Assembly: GCA_963969345.1 (NCBI GenBank)
Contig: OZ017767.1
Coordinates: forward strand, 1,178,001 to 1,242,000
Direction: 5' to 3'
Length of the DNA stretch: 64,000 nt
DNA from: Turbatrix aceti
Taxonomy: Eukaryota; Nematoda; Chromadorea; Rhabditida; Panagrolaimidae
Position 1 is the stretch's first letter. Each line of letters begins with the position of its first letter. Shown piece by piece: positions 24,563 to 36,665 of this stretch. The notes below the pieces were generated by a model. The model did not search any database and was not told the origin of the DNA. It worked only from the letters and a program-made list of their open reading frames with translations. A program made the position numbers and the translations under genes.

Positions 24563-25095
24563 CTAAATAGACCCAGAAGAGCGCCAAATCGGGGCGCCAG
24601 AATAAATGATTTCTGGACTGCCAAGCCTCGAAAAATTATGCCCTAACAAAATACCCAACCTTTTTTTTGAGGGAAAATTAGAATTTTTTTGGTGATTTTT
24701 TGGATAAAAAATAAACAAAAACAATTACCGCCAAAAACGTAATTTTCTCAGAGCGCATTTTTTTAAAACCCCAACCTCCAAAAAATTTTAAAAACATTTT
24801 ATTAAATCACGAATAAATAGCAATTACCAAAAAAAAAACTAAGAAAAAACGCAACCAAAAGAGGTACCGACGGATACGTTGGCTTTGGAACAATTCTTTT
24901 TTTCAGGAAACTCACGGCTTCTTTCGGGAAGGCTTGGGTAACCGAAACACGCTTGTAGGTGGTTGAAGAAGGGACAGAAAAAATGATACGGAAAAAGTGG
25001 ATTTACGGAAAAAAAAGCAAAAGAAGAGAAAAATGACGGGGGAGATGACTTTGGTCATGTGATGATGATAAACGTCGGAGGAAATCACCGACAAT
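24563..25095. other. Spacer between convergent genes
   Basis: AT-rich stretch with an aataaa signal near 24601 for the zinc-finger gene, and the 3' flank of the fatty-acid-binding gene. No further gene is seen. Confidence 0.4.
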
Positions 25096-25934
25096 TTATT
25101 CGGCTTTCTCGTAGACGCGCTTGGCCTTGACGCCTTCGCTTTCCCTAAAAAAATATGAGTAATAATTTTCTGCGCAAAAAAAAACAAAAAAAATATTTTT
25201 TATTTTTGGAAAAATTTCAAAGACCCCAAAAAAATGAGTCACGACATCAAAAATCACCCCGCGTGCATAAAAAACCATGTCATTGTCCTCGATCTCGTCA
25301 AAGCCACTGTCAACATGCGCAAATGACATCAGTCACAAAAAAATTTCAAAACCATCCAAAAGTTATGACTCATATCGTCAACAACCGTAAAATAATAAAT
25401 TTCAAAATCCAAGACAAACAAAAAAAACTCACATTTCGATGACGAGTTTTCCGTTGCCGTCGATGGAGCGGACGAAAGTAGAGTCCTTCTCGCCGGACTT
25501 GGTGGCGACCTGCTTCTGGATGAGCTTGCCGTCCTCGAGGGTGAAAGTGCTCTGAAATCGTTAAAATCATTTTTTTGCAAAAAAACACGTTTTCCCCAAA
25601 AAAAATAAAAAAAACCGAAAAAAATTTTTTTTCAACCTTAAAAAAATTCATTGCATCTCAAAAATTTTTTGCACCCCAAAAAACCCACCTTGACAACGCG
25701 TCCATCACCGGTGGTCTCTTCGAATTCCTTGCCGAGCTCAAAGTCGACGACGATGTGCTTGAAGGTGGAGATGCTCGACATCTTCCAGACGGCGCCGTTG
25801 ATCTCGAAGACGATCTGGGGCTTGAGGTTGGAGGCGATCTTGCGGGTCACGAGGCCGACGCCGACCTGCTTCAGGTACGCGTCAAAGTTGTCCGACTCGA
25901 CAAAGTTCCACTTGCCAACGAATTTCTCTGCCAT
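25096..25934 (-). CDS. Intracellular fatty-acid/lipid-binding protein (FABP, lbp type)
   Basis: Exons 25689-25934, 25433-25551 and 25096-25144 encode 137 residues, the normal size of the ten-stranded FABP barrel. The start MAEKFVGKWNFVESDNFDAY matches the family G-x-W motif with no signal peptide, so this is a cytosolic type (like C. elegans lbp-5 to lbp-9), not a secreted one. The core has FEETTGDGRVVK and STFTLEDGKLIQKQ, and the C-terminus KAKRVYEKAE carries the Arg-x-Tyr pair that binds the fatty-acid carboxylate. The last intron (25145-25432) joins in phase 2 to a 49-nt exon. The gene is on the opposite strand to the preceding zinc-finger gene. Confidence 0.93.
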
Positions 25935-28900
25935 GATGTCTTTTTTGGTTGTCGTGAAAGAGGGTCAAAAATCCAACTAAAAAAGCATTTTCACAAATTT
26001 CTTTTATGAGCAAAGAATTTTTTGCATAAAAAAACCGCGCTACAGGACCAAATTCACACTTCAAGCCACGCGACAAAAAATTAGGGGCACCAAAAAATTT
26101 TCTATGGCCAAATTAAAGTTAATTAACTTTGCACGAGCTGTGCAGAAACAAGCAGCGGCGTACCCAACGTCCGACGTCCAAAAAAAAATTTTTTTAATGT
26201 AGAAAAAAATTAGGCCCTACCAAAAACGCCGAACGAAGAAAAAAATACGAAAATGCAGAGAAATCGGCAGAATAAAAACTAATTTAAAAAAAACAACTCA
26301 TTCTGAACGGAAATTATTTTTCGATGGCCTCATAAAAAATCCCTTTTTTGAAATTTTTTATCGGACGCAAAACATCACCCAAAACTATCTAAACTACGGA
26401 ATCGATCATCGACGACCGATTTATGCAGTTATTCTATGTTTAAAAACATGTCAACACAGGTCACGTGTTGTACTGAAAAGTTCGAAAATCACAGCGCGAA
26501 AAAATTTTTGTTCGTCAAAAAATTATAAAAATCCCAACAATCCCAAAAACATGAAAAAAACATCGCAAACCCTAAAAAAACCAAAAAAATGTTTTCTCCA
26601 AAAATGACCAAAAAACATTCTAACAGCGCGCATTATTTTTTTTTACAAAAAAAGGAACGACCACCAGCTCCATCCACCCGGACTGGATGACTGGCTGCCA
26701 GCAGCAGTGCTTGGATGGGCCCGGTCCTGTCCATCCGACGCTTCCCTTCGTTCCCTGCCCGCCCGATGCAAGCGCAAACCGCAAACGAACGAGAAATCCG
26801 CAACAAACCACGTCGAACTCGTCCGCTCACTCGCTCGCTCGCTCGCGCCGATGACAAAGCACCCACCCCCTGCAGGAACCCCGATGTTGTTTTTCCATAC
26901 TTGACACCCCAAAATAAACATCGCCTGTGCGCCGGAAAAAAACCCGAGAAAAAAAAACATGGAGGAGAAGAAAAAAATGAGCATCACAGAGGAGAAAAAA
27001 AGAGAAATGACGCCAAAGAGATGAAAAAAAAAACAAAACAAATTCATCCTTCTCCTTTTTCTTCGACGAGATGGATGAACAACCAAGGAAAGCGGATATG
27101 TACAACGCAAAAAAAAACACACTGAAAAAGATTACAACAAATCATGCATACTTAAAATTATTTTGATTTTTGGTTTTCGACGATATCTACAAAAATTGAA
27201 ATTTGGTAAACAAAGTGCAAACTTTTTTTCATGAATTTTTTAAAACCAAAAATCTAAAAGTATCAAAAAATGCCAACCAAGTCGGGAATATGGTCAAAAC
27301 TTTTCGAATTCAAATTCGAACATTTTTGCACCTCTTCCGGACCGGTTTAGTAAAGCAAAAATTTCAGACAAAATTTTTCTCAACAAAACGACAAATCCTA
27401 TTCGGAATCGTTTTTTTTGCTCGTTTTTAACCAAAAAATGACTGCAATTTTTTACAATCCGAATAAAACCCTTCAAAAATTACAAACAAAAACCTTTTGC
27501 GCAAAAGAGCCCCAGATAACAATCTTCGCATGAGCACCATAAATGAAAGAAACATTTGGTTATCGGCGATCAAAATATTTCAAAAACCCCAACTTTCTAC
27601 TTTGCTGCCGATGGTCATTCTCAAGGCCTCCTCCGTTTTTTTGTCGCTCATAGGACTCCCCTAAAAAAGCATCAAAACACCTTCATGGTCACAAACTGCT
27701 GAATGAGAGACCGACCACCTTGCAAAAAAAATTTATGGGGCGAATTTTGATTTGAAAAAAGAACAGCTCACTTTTGCAGGTTTGCAACGCTTCAAAAAAT
27801 TTTGCAGCGGCTGAACTGAACTCAAAAAATTCAGTTCAGTCGTATACCTAATATTTAGCCCAATTCGTTAACAAAAGTCACCACACCCCCTATATATCCC
27901 AAAAATCATCACGCAGCACCGCGTAACCAACCGACCATCACGCCATCACACCACCACCTCCGAATACAACTGCAGTGAAACACAACCATGCTCAGATCAC
28001 CGCCATCACCGAAGACCAGTCATTTCCAAGAGAACAAAAAAAAGAACATGACAAAAAAATCTTTGGTTAGGTGTCAGTGAGCGTCGATCAGGTCGGTTGA
28101 CTGACTCACTGACGGCCCTGGCCCAAGCCTGAGTCAGTCGGCCCAGCCTTGCCCTCCCTACATTCCACACCTCTGCATCTACCTCGACGCGTCTGATGAT
28201 TCACCAACGCCCAGACAGACTACTACTGATTGCTGGTCTCGTTCCGTCTCGCATCGCCCAGGTCAATTGTGCAAGGACAGAAAAAAATATGTGTACGTGC
28301 ACAGAGGCTATGCGAGGCGGAGACTACACTGTTGTAGTAGCACACTTCGTTCCGGAGACCGAGATCGAGTTTTTCGGGGACTACTACGAATTTTATAGCA
28401 TATCAGAGAAAAAAAAAAGAATTCTTTTTCAGATATTTTTTTTTTCTCATACACCTAAAAACTCGTATTTTGCACAACTATTGAAAAAGGAGTGAAAATC
28501 ACGGTTTTGACCGAGACAAGGTCACTCCACCCCCACTTTTTGTCGAAACTACGCACACCCAGAGACCAAAACGAGCCGGTCCGGGCTTGACAAGTAAGTT
28601 CCCGGTCAGGCCCGTTTTAGACCCTGCGTGCACCCCAAAAATATTTACACGGGAAAAACGAAGTCGTTATTGAACAAAAAAAAACACGAATTAGCAGATC
28701 GTAAAAATGGCACATTATTTACGATACCCCAACCGCAACCTACAGTCTGTCAGTACATTCCAGAAAAAAACCACTTCAAAATCCTACAACTTGGAGAGTG
28801 GTAGTCTAGACACATTTTTACGTGTACATAAATAACTTTTGAACGACTTTGGTTGGTCTTGCCCGGGACTAAAGGTTAGACAACTAGTACCGCATTTTTT

Positions 28901-30626
28901 GGGGAGAAAAAGTGCTACCTAATTAAAACCGGAAAAAAGAGCGACCAAAGAATACATACAAAACTTACGTTCACATTTTTTTGAACGCCAACTCAATTTT
29001 TGTTCGGAGACGCCAACCCCAAAATTTATGTTCTCTCCCCCAAAAAAAAATTGACTAGCAACAAATAATTTATTTGTGTTCTTTCTCGTTGGCTTTGCAA
29101 CATTAAAAAAACACTACGCTTGTTCGTTGCTCATTTTCATCAGCAAATCAATCACAGAAAAAAAGAGAACGCAAAAAGCAAAAAATAACCTAACCTGTCA
29201 AACGTGCACAACGGACTATGAAACACGTAATAAAAGCGTGCATTGGTGCGTTTTATGTATTTTTGAGGCGGACCGATATAATCACCCCACTCACTCCATC
29301 TCATGTTCACAATCTTTTCAGGGTCGATCGAAAAAGGTAAAATAAATCAAAGTTTCGGAATGAATACAACAAAAGTCAAAAACCTGCCGAAAAAGCAATT
29401 TATCATTTTTTGATGCAAAATGGGTAAAAACCGTAAAAAAAATGAAAGAAGAACCCTAAAATGTGATAAAAACGGTCTCATTTTCCCGTTTTCGTCCCAA
29501 TTTACGGTACAGCACTCATTTTTATACATTTTTTTTATGTTGGATCAAGTGATCTTGTTTTTTTTTCATTCAATCCTACATTGACTACGTCAGTTTACCA
29601 CAAGTGAATAAAAAGCATACTTTTCCCCTCGATACAGATAATTCCAAAAGGTGTCAATCATGCAAAGGAGTGTAACGACTGATAATCAGTGTTGACAAGA
29701 AAATGTAAAAAGCGTATTAGCGATGTAAACAAGGTTAACTCCGGGAAAAGTGATCAACCCACAATCTTTGACCCCAAAAAACTATAAGGATTACTTTGAC
29801 TTTTTTGGGGTTCAAGATCGAAAAAAAATGAATTTCTGCAAAGTAGGCCCGAAAAAAACTGAGTCAATCAAAAAATGCGCGAAAAAAAACATCACCTCCC
29901 GCCCTGTCTGTCTTGACCAGACAGCGCCGTACCGTCATCATACAAAAAAATCACGATCAAAAAAAGAAAAGAAAAGCAAGGAGAAGAACAAAAAAACAAG
30001 CAAGCCTAAAAAACGCGAACAGTGCAGCGCTGCTTCAATCGGTGCCAGGCCCTGATGCATCGTGCCGGGCACTGCCTGGCAAAGCAGAAGCTTAGGATCA
30101 CGATTGGAGAAAAAATGCATGCAGACAGGAGAAAAAAAAACACGCCGGAAGACGCGAAAAAAGGGAAATAAAAAACAAGCCGATCTTCGCGATTTTTTGC
30201 AAACGTTCGACACACTTTGCCAGAAACAATAAAAAATCATAAAATTTTTATTTTGCTTTTTCAGATGTTTTTTTTGCCAAAAACAGTCTCAGGCTAACGT
30301 TTTTTGGACTTTGACCGACACTGGAGTTGAAGAAGTCGTTTGATGGACGTAAAACAAGTCGGAAATGTCAATTACAGTCGGCAACGGGAGTAAAAGTCAA
30401 AGAACGCAAAATGTGGCCAGGGTACGAAGTTTGGAGGCTCCGAAGGTGTGTTGCTTTGTCGAAGAAAAAAAGAAAGGTGCAGCTACACGTTGGTCGTCGT
30501 CAAATGATGACAAAAAAACGTTCTAGAAGGTTCTTGAAAAAAATATATAAAAAACGCGAACTGCGAAAATTGCGATACCCGTTTACATTCATTTTTTATC
30601 CAAAAAATCACATAAAAATTTTGAAA
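25935..30626. other. Gene-poor region, 4.7 kb
   Basis: Long runs of A and T, and no ORF with family resemblance or consistent splice sites. More GC-rich patches lie at about 26650-26890, 27900-28330 and 28540-28630; the last contains an imperfect inverted repeat (motifs gagccggtccggg and cccggtcaggcccg). It may hold regulatory DNA or untranslated exons. The many short ORFs are low-complexity products. Confidence 0.4.
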
Positions 30627-31055
30627 TCAAGCAAAACTGTCGTCTCCATCGTTGACGAGAGTCCCGTTCATAGCCGCCGTCGGTTGACTCGGTGGCACGA
30701 AGACGGAATCCTTCTTATGACGACCGCGGCCCGAAGTCACCGATGAGTTGCTGGCAGTCGCCGCCGCCGCGGCCGTCGTCGTCGTCCTTGCTCCTTCTTC
30801 GACTCCGCCGGGGACGAGGCCGAGTCGATCCGAGCGAAGCTGCTGAATTCGGCTTTCGTACTCCAATTCCTCGATGTAGAGTTTGCCGAGCGCTTCGTAG
30901 AACTTGGCCTGACCGCATTTGGGCACGAATTCGTTCTCGATGAATTCTATGTACTTCTCGAGGCTGAGAGTGCCGTTCTTCGCGACTTCGAGGAACGTGA
31001 ACGGGGTCGTCGTCGTCTGGGAGGACTTTTTCGACAGCTGCCCACGACCGGTCAT
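30627..31055 (-). CDS. Inverted copy of the zinc-finger gene's last exon (orphan ORF, 142 aa)
   Basis: The minus-strand sequence from about 31096 down to 30627 is nearly identical to 24093-24562. Homology starts about 30 bp before the splice acceptor (tatttttag) and stops at the stop codon. The frame is fully open from ATG 31055 and the only residue change I see is Tyr to Asp close to the C-terminus (GDYSFA versus GDDSFA). No zinc-finger exon is found upstream, so the copy could be expressed only from its own ATG after trans-splicing, or be a dead exon copy. Confidence 0.5.
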   Translation of the reverse strand: MTGRGQLSKKSSQTTTTPFTFLEVAKNGTLSLEKYIEFIENEFVPKCGQAKFYEALGKLYIEELEYESRIQQLRSDRLGLVPGGVEEGARTTTTAAAAATASNSSVTSGRGRHKKDSVFVPPSQPTAAMNGTLVNDGDDSFA

Positions 31056-31704
31056 TGTGCCTTCACTAAAAATAGAAAAAAAGCGTTTGAATTGTATTGT
31101 AATGAAAATGGCAAAAATAATAGTTTTGGTGCAAAAAAACAGCGAAAACCGATGTATATTTTTTGCCGTTAGCAGCAAAAAAAAACAAAGAAAAACGCGG
31201 GAAAAAAGATGTTCAAAAAGAAAAGCGACTTGTTTTATTGAAAAGTTGGCGCCAGAATAACCACAATCAACATGCATCCCGCAGACACACGCACAAATCC
31301 GCGCACACATGAGAAAATTGTTGATAATATTTTTTTAATAAAAAATAAAAAACTAAATTTAATTTTTAAAAATTCAAATCAAAAAATTAAAAAAGTAAAT
31401 ATTAAAAATAAATATTTAAATTAAAAATAAAAATAAATTTTAAGAACACGTGAACATCACTACTTCCAAATTCTGATCGATCCACGGATTTGGACGAATC
31501 AGTGGATCTTTTTTTAAAACAAAAAAAAAAGTAAAAAATTCCGTTATCGTTTTCGAAGTTCATGTGTTCCTATGAGCGGGGGTTATAAACGAACATAAAC
31601 CATAATAACCACTTTAACTCTCCAATTTACGTCAGTATGTATCAAGAAAACAACTTGCGCTTAACGTTGTTTCCTCTTATGCCGCCCAACTTTTATTTAT
31701 TACC
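31056..31704. other. Intergenic region with a TATA-like box
   Basis: Very AT-rich DNA. TATAAA at 31584-31589 lies about 115 bp before the receptor start codon and is the best promoter candidate. A short upstream ORF begins at 31637 in another frame. Confidence 0.35.
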
Positions 31705-32809
31705 ATGCCATGCGAGACGCCTGCCCTGTGGCAGTGGCCGAACGAGAGTTACTTCTACGATGTCTCCTCCGCGATCAACGCTGCCTACACGCCGTATCAC
31801 CGGATGCTATCCATGGCGATATGCATTTTTGGCACAATTACGAATATTTTTGTCATTTTTATATTCCTTAAAAAAGAACTTCGATCGCCGTTTAACATAA
31901 TTTTTGTATGCATTGCTGTTTGCAATTCTACGGTATTTATCGCCAATGTATGGGTTACGGTATTCTACTTTAGTCTTTACGATACAGTAGGATATTCTTA
32001 CGTTATTCTGTGGATGACTTATGGATGCATAAGTCTGACAATCTTGTCGTACTCAAATGTCATGTGGTTTTACGTGTACCTTGGAGTCATCCGGGTGGTG
32101 ACTATTACTTCGAACTTCGTACTGACCATGTACTATTCTGTATGCATTAGTGTAACGATCTTGGTTTGTGTGTTTATTTTAGACATTCCGAATATTTTGA
32201 CTTACACTGTGAATTTGGATTCTGAATTTGATGACGGAAGGTGAATGTTTTTTTAAGTTTTAAAAAATTTTTAAAAACATTATGTTCTTTTATTTTAGGC
32301 TAGAAATAAGCCCCAGCGCTCTTTCATCTGCACACGATTGTTTACTGTGCCACATGCAAGCCTGGATCTGGGCAATTCTTTTCAAATTAATCCCCATAAT
32401 CTGCCTACTTGTACTTTCCATAATTCTGATCAAAATTTTGATCGCAAGTGAAAAACAGCACAAAAAGCTTATCAGTGATAATATTTCCAACGTTGGAACG
32501 GGTTCAACCACACATCCGACTATGTTTTTCAAATCACCGTTGACCGTAATGGTTAAAAAAGAAATCAAGACCACCAAACTACTGTTGGCAATCATTGTGT
32601 TATGCGTTTTGACAGAATCTCCGCAGACGTTGATGACGATGACGTACGCCATTAGTTCGAGGGAGTTTGCTCAAAATGTTTACACCGAATTAGGCGACTT
32701 GATGGATTTACTCTCTCTTATTCATGCTTCAATGTCGTTTTTTATTTACTGCATGATGAGTAAGCAATTTCGGCAGGTCGGAAACCCTAAAACTCAGCAG
32801 CAACGATGA
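31705..32809 (+). CDS. Rhodopsin-family GPCR, dmsr/srw-like (probable neuropeptide receptor)
   Basis: Exons 31705-32240 and 32299-32809 join in phase 2 and encode 348 residues. Seven hydrophobic segments are visible: one near residues 34-57, with FLKKELRSPFNIIFVCIAV at the TM1/TM2 junction, a long series through LDIPNILTYTV, TM5 (WAILFKLIPIICLLVLSIIL), TM6 (TTKLLLAIIVLCVLTESPQT) and TM7 (LSLIHASMSFFIYCMMSKQF). The last motif followed by R matches the TM7/helix-8 signature of nematode srw and DMSR receptors, which include FMRFamide/myosuppressin-type peptide receptors. The TM6 FLRP-like TESPQT is also typical. The extracellular N-terminus is short with one N-glycosylation site (NES). The ligand cannot be inferred. 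Confidence 0.8.
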
Positions 32810-33058
32810 TCAGTTTTCATTTCAGGCATTCATAATTACTGTTAAACAAAATTCAAAAATTTCAACTTGTGCATTAATTGCTTCAGTGGTAGTTTTATGC
32901 TGTGGCATCATTTTTATTCAACTAGCATACAAAAACTCAAAGAAATAACTTCAGTATAAATTTTTACATTTATCAAGATTTACTGGATTTATGGCGTTAA
33001 TCAATGCTTCTGCCACATTTTGCATTAATTCGAAACGAAAAATAGAAAAAAAAGGTGC

Positions 33059-33140
33059 TGACGAGAGTGGGATTCGAACCCACGCCTCCGAAGAGACTGG
33101 TGCCTTAAACCAGCGCCTTAGACCGCTCGGCCATCTCGCC
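33059..33140 (-). tRNA. tRNA-Leu(AAG)
   Basis: The 82-nt cloverleaf has a 7-bp acceptor stem (GGCGAGA/TCTCGTC, one G-U), the class II long variable arm expected of Leu tRNA, anticodon stem CTGGT/ACCAG with loop TTAAGGC (anticodon AAG), T-arm GTTCGAATC and box A GGCCGAGCGGTC. The body is identical to the copy at 37772-37853. Confidence 0.97.
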
Positions 33141-33303
33141 TGGCTTCCGGGAAAAAACGTGGTTTTCCGACAAATCACCTGGATTTTGTTATTTTTCGAA
33201 GTTCGCGTTTTTATTCTTCAACAATTTACAAAAAAACAGACAACGATAGAAATCGAGGTTGAAATTGCCGAAAAAAATAGCCGGATGAACAAATGCATCA
33301 ATG

Positions 33304-34246
33304 TCAGTTGTCAGTTGCACTCAATCCGCAGTGTTTATCTTCGGTGTTTATGTCGCGGGTTTCATTATACCACGCATAACACTTTTCTGCTTCGGTTGAG
33401 AAATTAAGCTGCCTTTTCACACGCATTATTTTCTGAAAAAGGGACAAACTGTAAAAATCATTTTTCATGTGTAAACTTACAAGCAATTCCAGTTTGAAAT
33501 AACTATACATCTTATCGTTTGGAATACGATTCCAAAGATCACTCCAGAAAAAATCTTCAAATGTTTGTCTGGATAAATTTAGAAGGTAATTAAAGTCGTA
33601 GGCTATGTGACGGGTTTCCTTCACGTAGTACCAATCGTCAAAGTCCATCACGTAGCGGGCCTTGAAGAAATAACAAAACGCTTCGTAGAGCGCCATGTTT
33701 TGGGCTTTCTTGTTGAAACCGTAGCACGAGACGTGAGGGACCAAAACGTTGTCGCTGGAGCCGCAGCCTTCGTGCCGTTCCAGCATGTGGCTCTCGTTGC
33801 AGCAAGACACGGGGTACACCTTGACATCTTCGCAGCCTTTTTCATGGCTAACAACATAGTAGCTCTGCAAAAATGAGAGGGTTATTTGACCTCTGCGCCA
33901 CCCACAAAGAACTTACAACACCCCCTCCGATTACCAGAGCAACCAAGATAATGCAGAGCACGAGGATAGCACAGCACACGCAATGGATACGGTTGCGACG
34001 TGTTTGGTAGTAGAGCATCGCGAGGCGGTAATTCTGGTTGAACTTGTTCGGAAAATAGTCGTACGAACTCACATCGCTGAGGTCTTCTGTCAGACTTCCG
34101 ACTTGCGAGAGATCCGAGTGGTCGCTGATGGTCGAGGCGTCCAGGGAAGAATACGCAGGCATGGCTCGCGCATTCGGATCGGCATTTTTGTTCAGAAGTG
34201 GTTCGGTGACCCCCGCCTTCTGCCCGGGCGTCGAAGACTCCGACAT
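33304..34246 (-). CDS. Type II membrane protein of an unrecognised nematode family, paralogue P1
   Basis: Exons 33917-34246, 33481-33864 and 33304-33432 (all phase 0) encode 280 residues. The cytoplasmic tail of about 90 residues carries SLTEDLSDVSSYDYFP. One transmembrane segment (VCCAILVLCIILVALVIGG) ends exon 1. The ectodomain has eight cysteines at positions shared by its paralogues, including a CC pair, CYGF, FCYFF, and a terminal EKCYAWY ... HC. The core motif is WYYVKETRHIAYD. The second intron is 48 nt, open and in frame. The protein differs from P3 by one residue (Gly instead of Arg before SLTED). I do not recognise the family. Confidence 0.75.
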
Positions 34247-34573
34247 GTTGCAGTTCCCGTCGCAGTCTTTCGGGTAGAGCTTTTGCGTTGTACTGAAAAC
34301 GACTTCGACGAATGCGATCAACGACTTTCGTATCAAAAACTTGATTCAAATTTTTGGAAAAAAATATGATAAAGCACGTCAAAATCATAATACCGTAAAA
34401 ATGAAAAATTTGAATGTACAATTTTTTTGCGGGTAAACCTGGTTTCCGAATAAATTTGTGATTTTTCGATCGGACCCTTAAATATAATTGTTTTTTTAAC
34501 TTTCTCGAAATCCACGTTTTTATTGTTCAAACACAAAAAGACAGACGAACAACAATGCATAAATGTTTCAATG

Positions 34574-35568
34574 CTAAGTGCTATTGTTCACAATACTGCA
34601 ATGCGGATTGTCTTCAAAATATTTTATTGGCGGACGGTACCACGCCTTGCATTTGTCTGCAGAAATTGAGATGGAAGTATTTTGCTGCACGTTGCTGTCG
34701 AATACTTTCTGCAACACAGATATATTTTCCATTAATTTCCAATAAATTCGAACTCACCATAATTACAGATGTGGCTATGGCAAACACAGTTCGAGATGGT
34801 TTTACATTCCAAAGGTCCGCAAACAGGAAATCATGGAATGATAGTTTACTTAAAGTCATTAAGTGATTAATGTCGATGGCCACGTGGCGGGTCTGAGGGA
34901 CGTAGTAGTAGTTGTCGAAAGTCGAAGAATAGCGTGATTTTAAGTAGTAGCAGTAAGTTTCGTAGGCCGCCATTCTTTGCCACTTGCTGGGGAAGGTAAT
35001 GCACGCACTATGGTATATCAGGATGTTTGTGCTCACGCCGCACGCTATATTCGTTTCTAGGAGATGGGTAGTGTTGCAACAGGTTCCGGCTTGTACTTGT
35101 ATCTTTGAGGCATCGCAATGGTTATCCGTGTTGACGAAAATGCTCTGAAAAAAATTGGCCTTGTAGATAAATTTTTTATGCTATTTATATAAAAAAACTC
35201 ACAACCAAGATCCCGGCAATCAGGGCGATGATGAGAAAAATAATCACGCAGCAGATGCAGAACGCCCAATTGATTCGCAGACGCCGAGTTTGGTAGAAGA
35301 TTCTGACGACGCGTAAGTTCTTATAAAACCTGTTCGGAATATAGTCGTACGAACTCACGCTGCTGAGTTCGCCAGTCAGAGTGCCAAAATCTGAGACGCT
35401 GGGTGAGTCGTGAAGCGTTACGTTGGATATGGATGCTCCTGTAGCCAGGCCTTTCAGGTTCGGCTCCGCGTCTTTGTCCCGAGTGTTTGGATTGAGTTTT
35501 GGACTGCTGTCCGAACTTGATACCGCCTCCAGAAGTGGTCGCGCGGCATCCTGGTTCGTTCGGGCCAT
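34574..35568 (-). CDS. Type II membrane protein of the same family, paralogue P2
   Basis: Exons 35203-35568, 34758-35144 and 34574-34708 (phase 0 throughout) encode 295 residues. The tail motif TLTGELSSVSSYDYIP is followed by a basic stretch (QTRRLRI) and one transmembrane segment (FCICCVIIFLIIALIAGIL). The ectodomain has the shared pattern: CC pair, YCYYLKSRY, YYYVPQTRHVAID, FADLW and ADKCKAWY near the end. I took the ATG at 35568; an in-frame upstream start near 35682 exists but precedes no conserved sequence. The protein is well diverged from P1/P3, so it is an older duplicate. Confidence 0.72.
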
Positions 35569-35981
35569 TACAACGACAGTGGAGTAGTGTCGTAGTCTTT
35601 TCGACGTTCGATTTGTTACACTGCAGAACGCGCTCCTCGAAACCGTCGTGCGTTTCTGTTGTATACAAATTTTATGAAACATGCAAAATGCATAGAAAAA
35701 AAATCAATCATTCTAGAATCACGATTTTTTCTGGAAGAATGAAAAAAACCACAGTCAAGTATTCGTACGTTCGCACGATATTTATCAAGTCGAGGGGCAA
35801 TTCGTGCTAAAAATCCACCAAACCCCCCTGTACCCTTTTTTCTGGCATTTTTATAAAAATTCAGCACTTTTATTCGTCCAAAACACCAAAAAGCGCATTT
35901 TGAGGCGACAATAAGTTACACAACGTCATAAAACACTCACAGGAAAACAAAAATTACCGTCACCAAGCGGCATGGCTCCGA
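35569..35981. other. Spacer between P2 and dss-1
   Basis: About 410 bp with no recognisable gene. It holds the P2 promoter and the dss-1 3' flank. Confidence 0.4.
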
Positions 35982-36290
35982 TCAGATCATTGGCTTGTGT
36001 CCGAGTTTCTCAAGTTCAGCGCGAAGTTCGGTGCTGAAGTCTTCGCCGACGGTTTCGTCCTGCCAGTTATCTTCCCAGATCGTATCCTTCTCGTCTTCTT
36101 CGTTCTGATCAATGTGCGTACGATCGAGGGGAAATTCTTCAAACTCATCATCGTCATCGAGTCCAAAGAGGGCAGTCTTGTTGTCATTCGAGGAGACGGG
36201 CTTCGGATCGTTCGGATTGCTGAGTGAGAAATCCTTGGTGTCAGACTTTTTCTTGTCGGCCGAAGCCTTGTCGGTGCTGTTCGAAGCCAT
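35982..36290 (-). CDS. dss-1: DSS1/SEM1 (26S proteasome lid subunit Rpn15)
   Basis: A single exon encodes 102 residues. It has the two acidic, Trp/Phe-containing blocks of DSS1, [14 protein letters not shown] (residues 41-54) and [10 protein letters not shown] (70-79), and the C-terminal helix [16 protein letters not shown] (84-99). DSS1 is an intrinsically disordered proteasome lid subunit that also binds BRCA2-type and TREX-2 complexes. The N-terminal Ser/Lys-rich extension of about 40 residues makes it longer than the ~70-residue vertebrate protein. The acceptor tttcag lies one base before the ATG and is a likely trans-splice site. It lies between the arms of the inverted duplication. Confidence 0.95.
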   Translation of the reverse strand: MASNSTDKASADKKKSDTKDFSLSNPNDPKPVSSNDNKTALFGLDDDDEFEEFPLDRTHIDQNEEDEKDTIWEDNWQDETVGEDFSTELRAELEKLGHKPMI

Positions 36291-36665
36291 CCTGAAACGA
36301 CATTCTGATAAACCTGATGATAAGGGAAGGCAAAAAACACGCGTAATGTAAAAAAAAAACACGAACGAACTTGATAACTCAAATTGTCATCAATTTCTCG
36401 CGCAATTTTGTGCGTGCAAAATTTTCGCGCCGAGAACCCCCGATGCGCGCGTTGCAGTTTTCATTCAAATTTTTCAATTTTATGTTATTCTGTATCAGAA
36501 TAACGTTTTATTTCTGATTTATCTAATTTTGACGTGCTTTATCATAATTTTTTTCCAAAAATTTGAATCAAGTTTTTGATACGAAAGTCGTTGATCGCAT
36601 TCGTCGAAGTCGTTTTCAGTACAACGCAAAAGCTCTACCCGAAAGACTGCGACGGGAACTGCAAC

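Larger units (their letters stand above)
33025..34385. repeat. Left arm of a 1.36-kb inverted segmental duplication
   Basis: Positions map to 36527-37887 by x' = 70912 - x with essentially no length change. The arm contains one complete membrane-protein gene and one tRNA-Leu(AAG). Differences are a handful of substitutions, concentrated next to the outer end. Confidence 0.95.

Noticed and set aside
25575..26009. 144-codon plus-strand ORF
   Set aside because: Antisense shadow of the fatty-acid-binding protein first exon.
26643..27125. Overlapping ORFs on both strands
   Set aside because: Lys/Glu- or Phe/Ser-rich translations of homopolymer runs, no splice context or family match.
30010..30095. 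Imperfect hairpin around tgccaggc/gcctggca, microRNA-like at first sight
   Set aside because: A 7-nt bulge and short paired blocks do not fit a microRNA precursor.
32951..33407. ORFs running through the tRNA-Leu region (mirrored at 37505-37979)
   Set aside because: They translate a tRNA gene and the antisense of the P1/P3 last exon.
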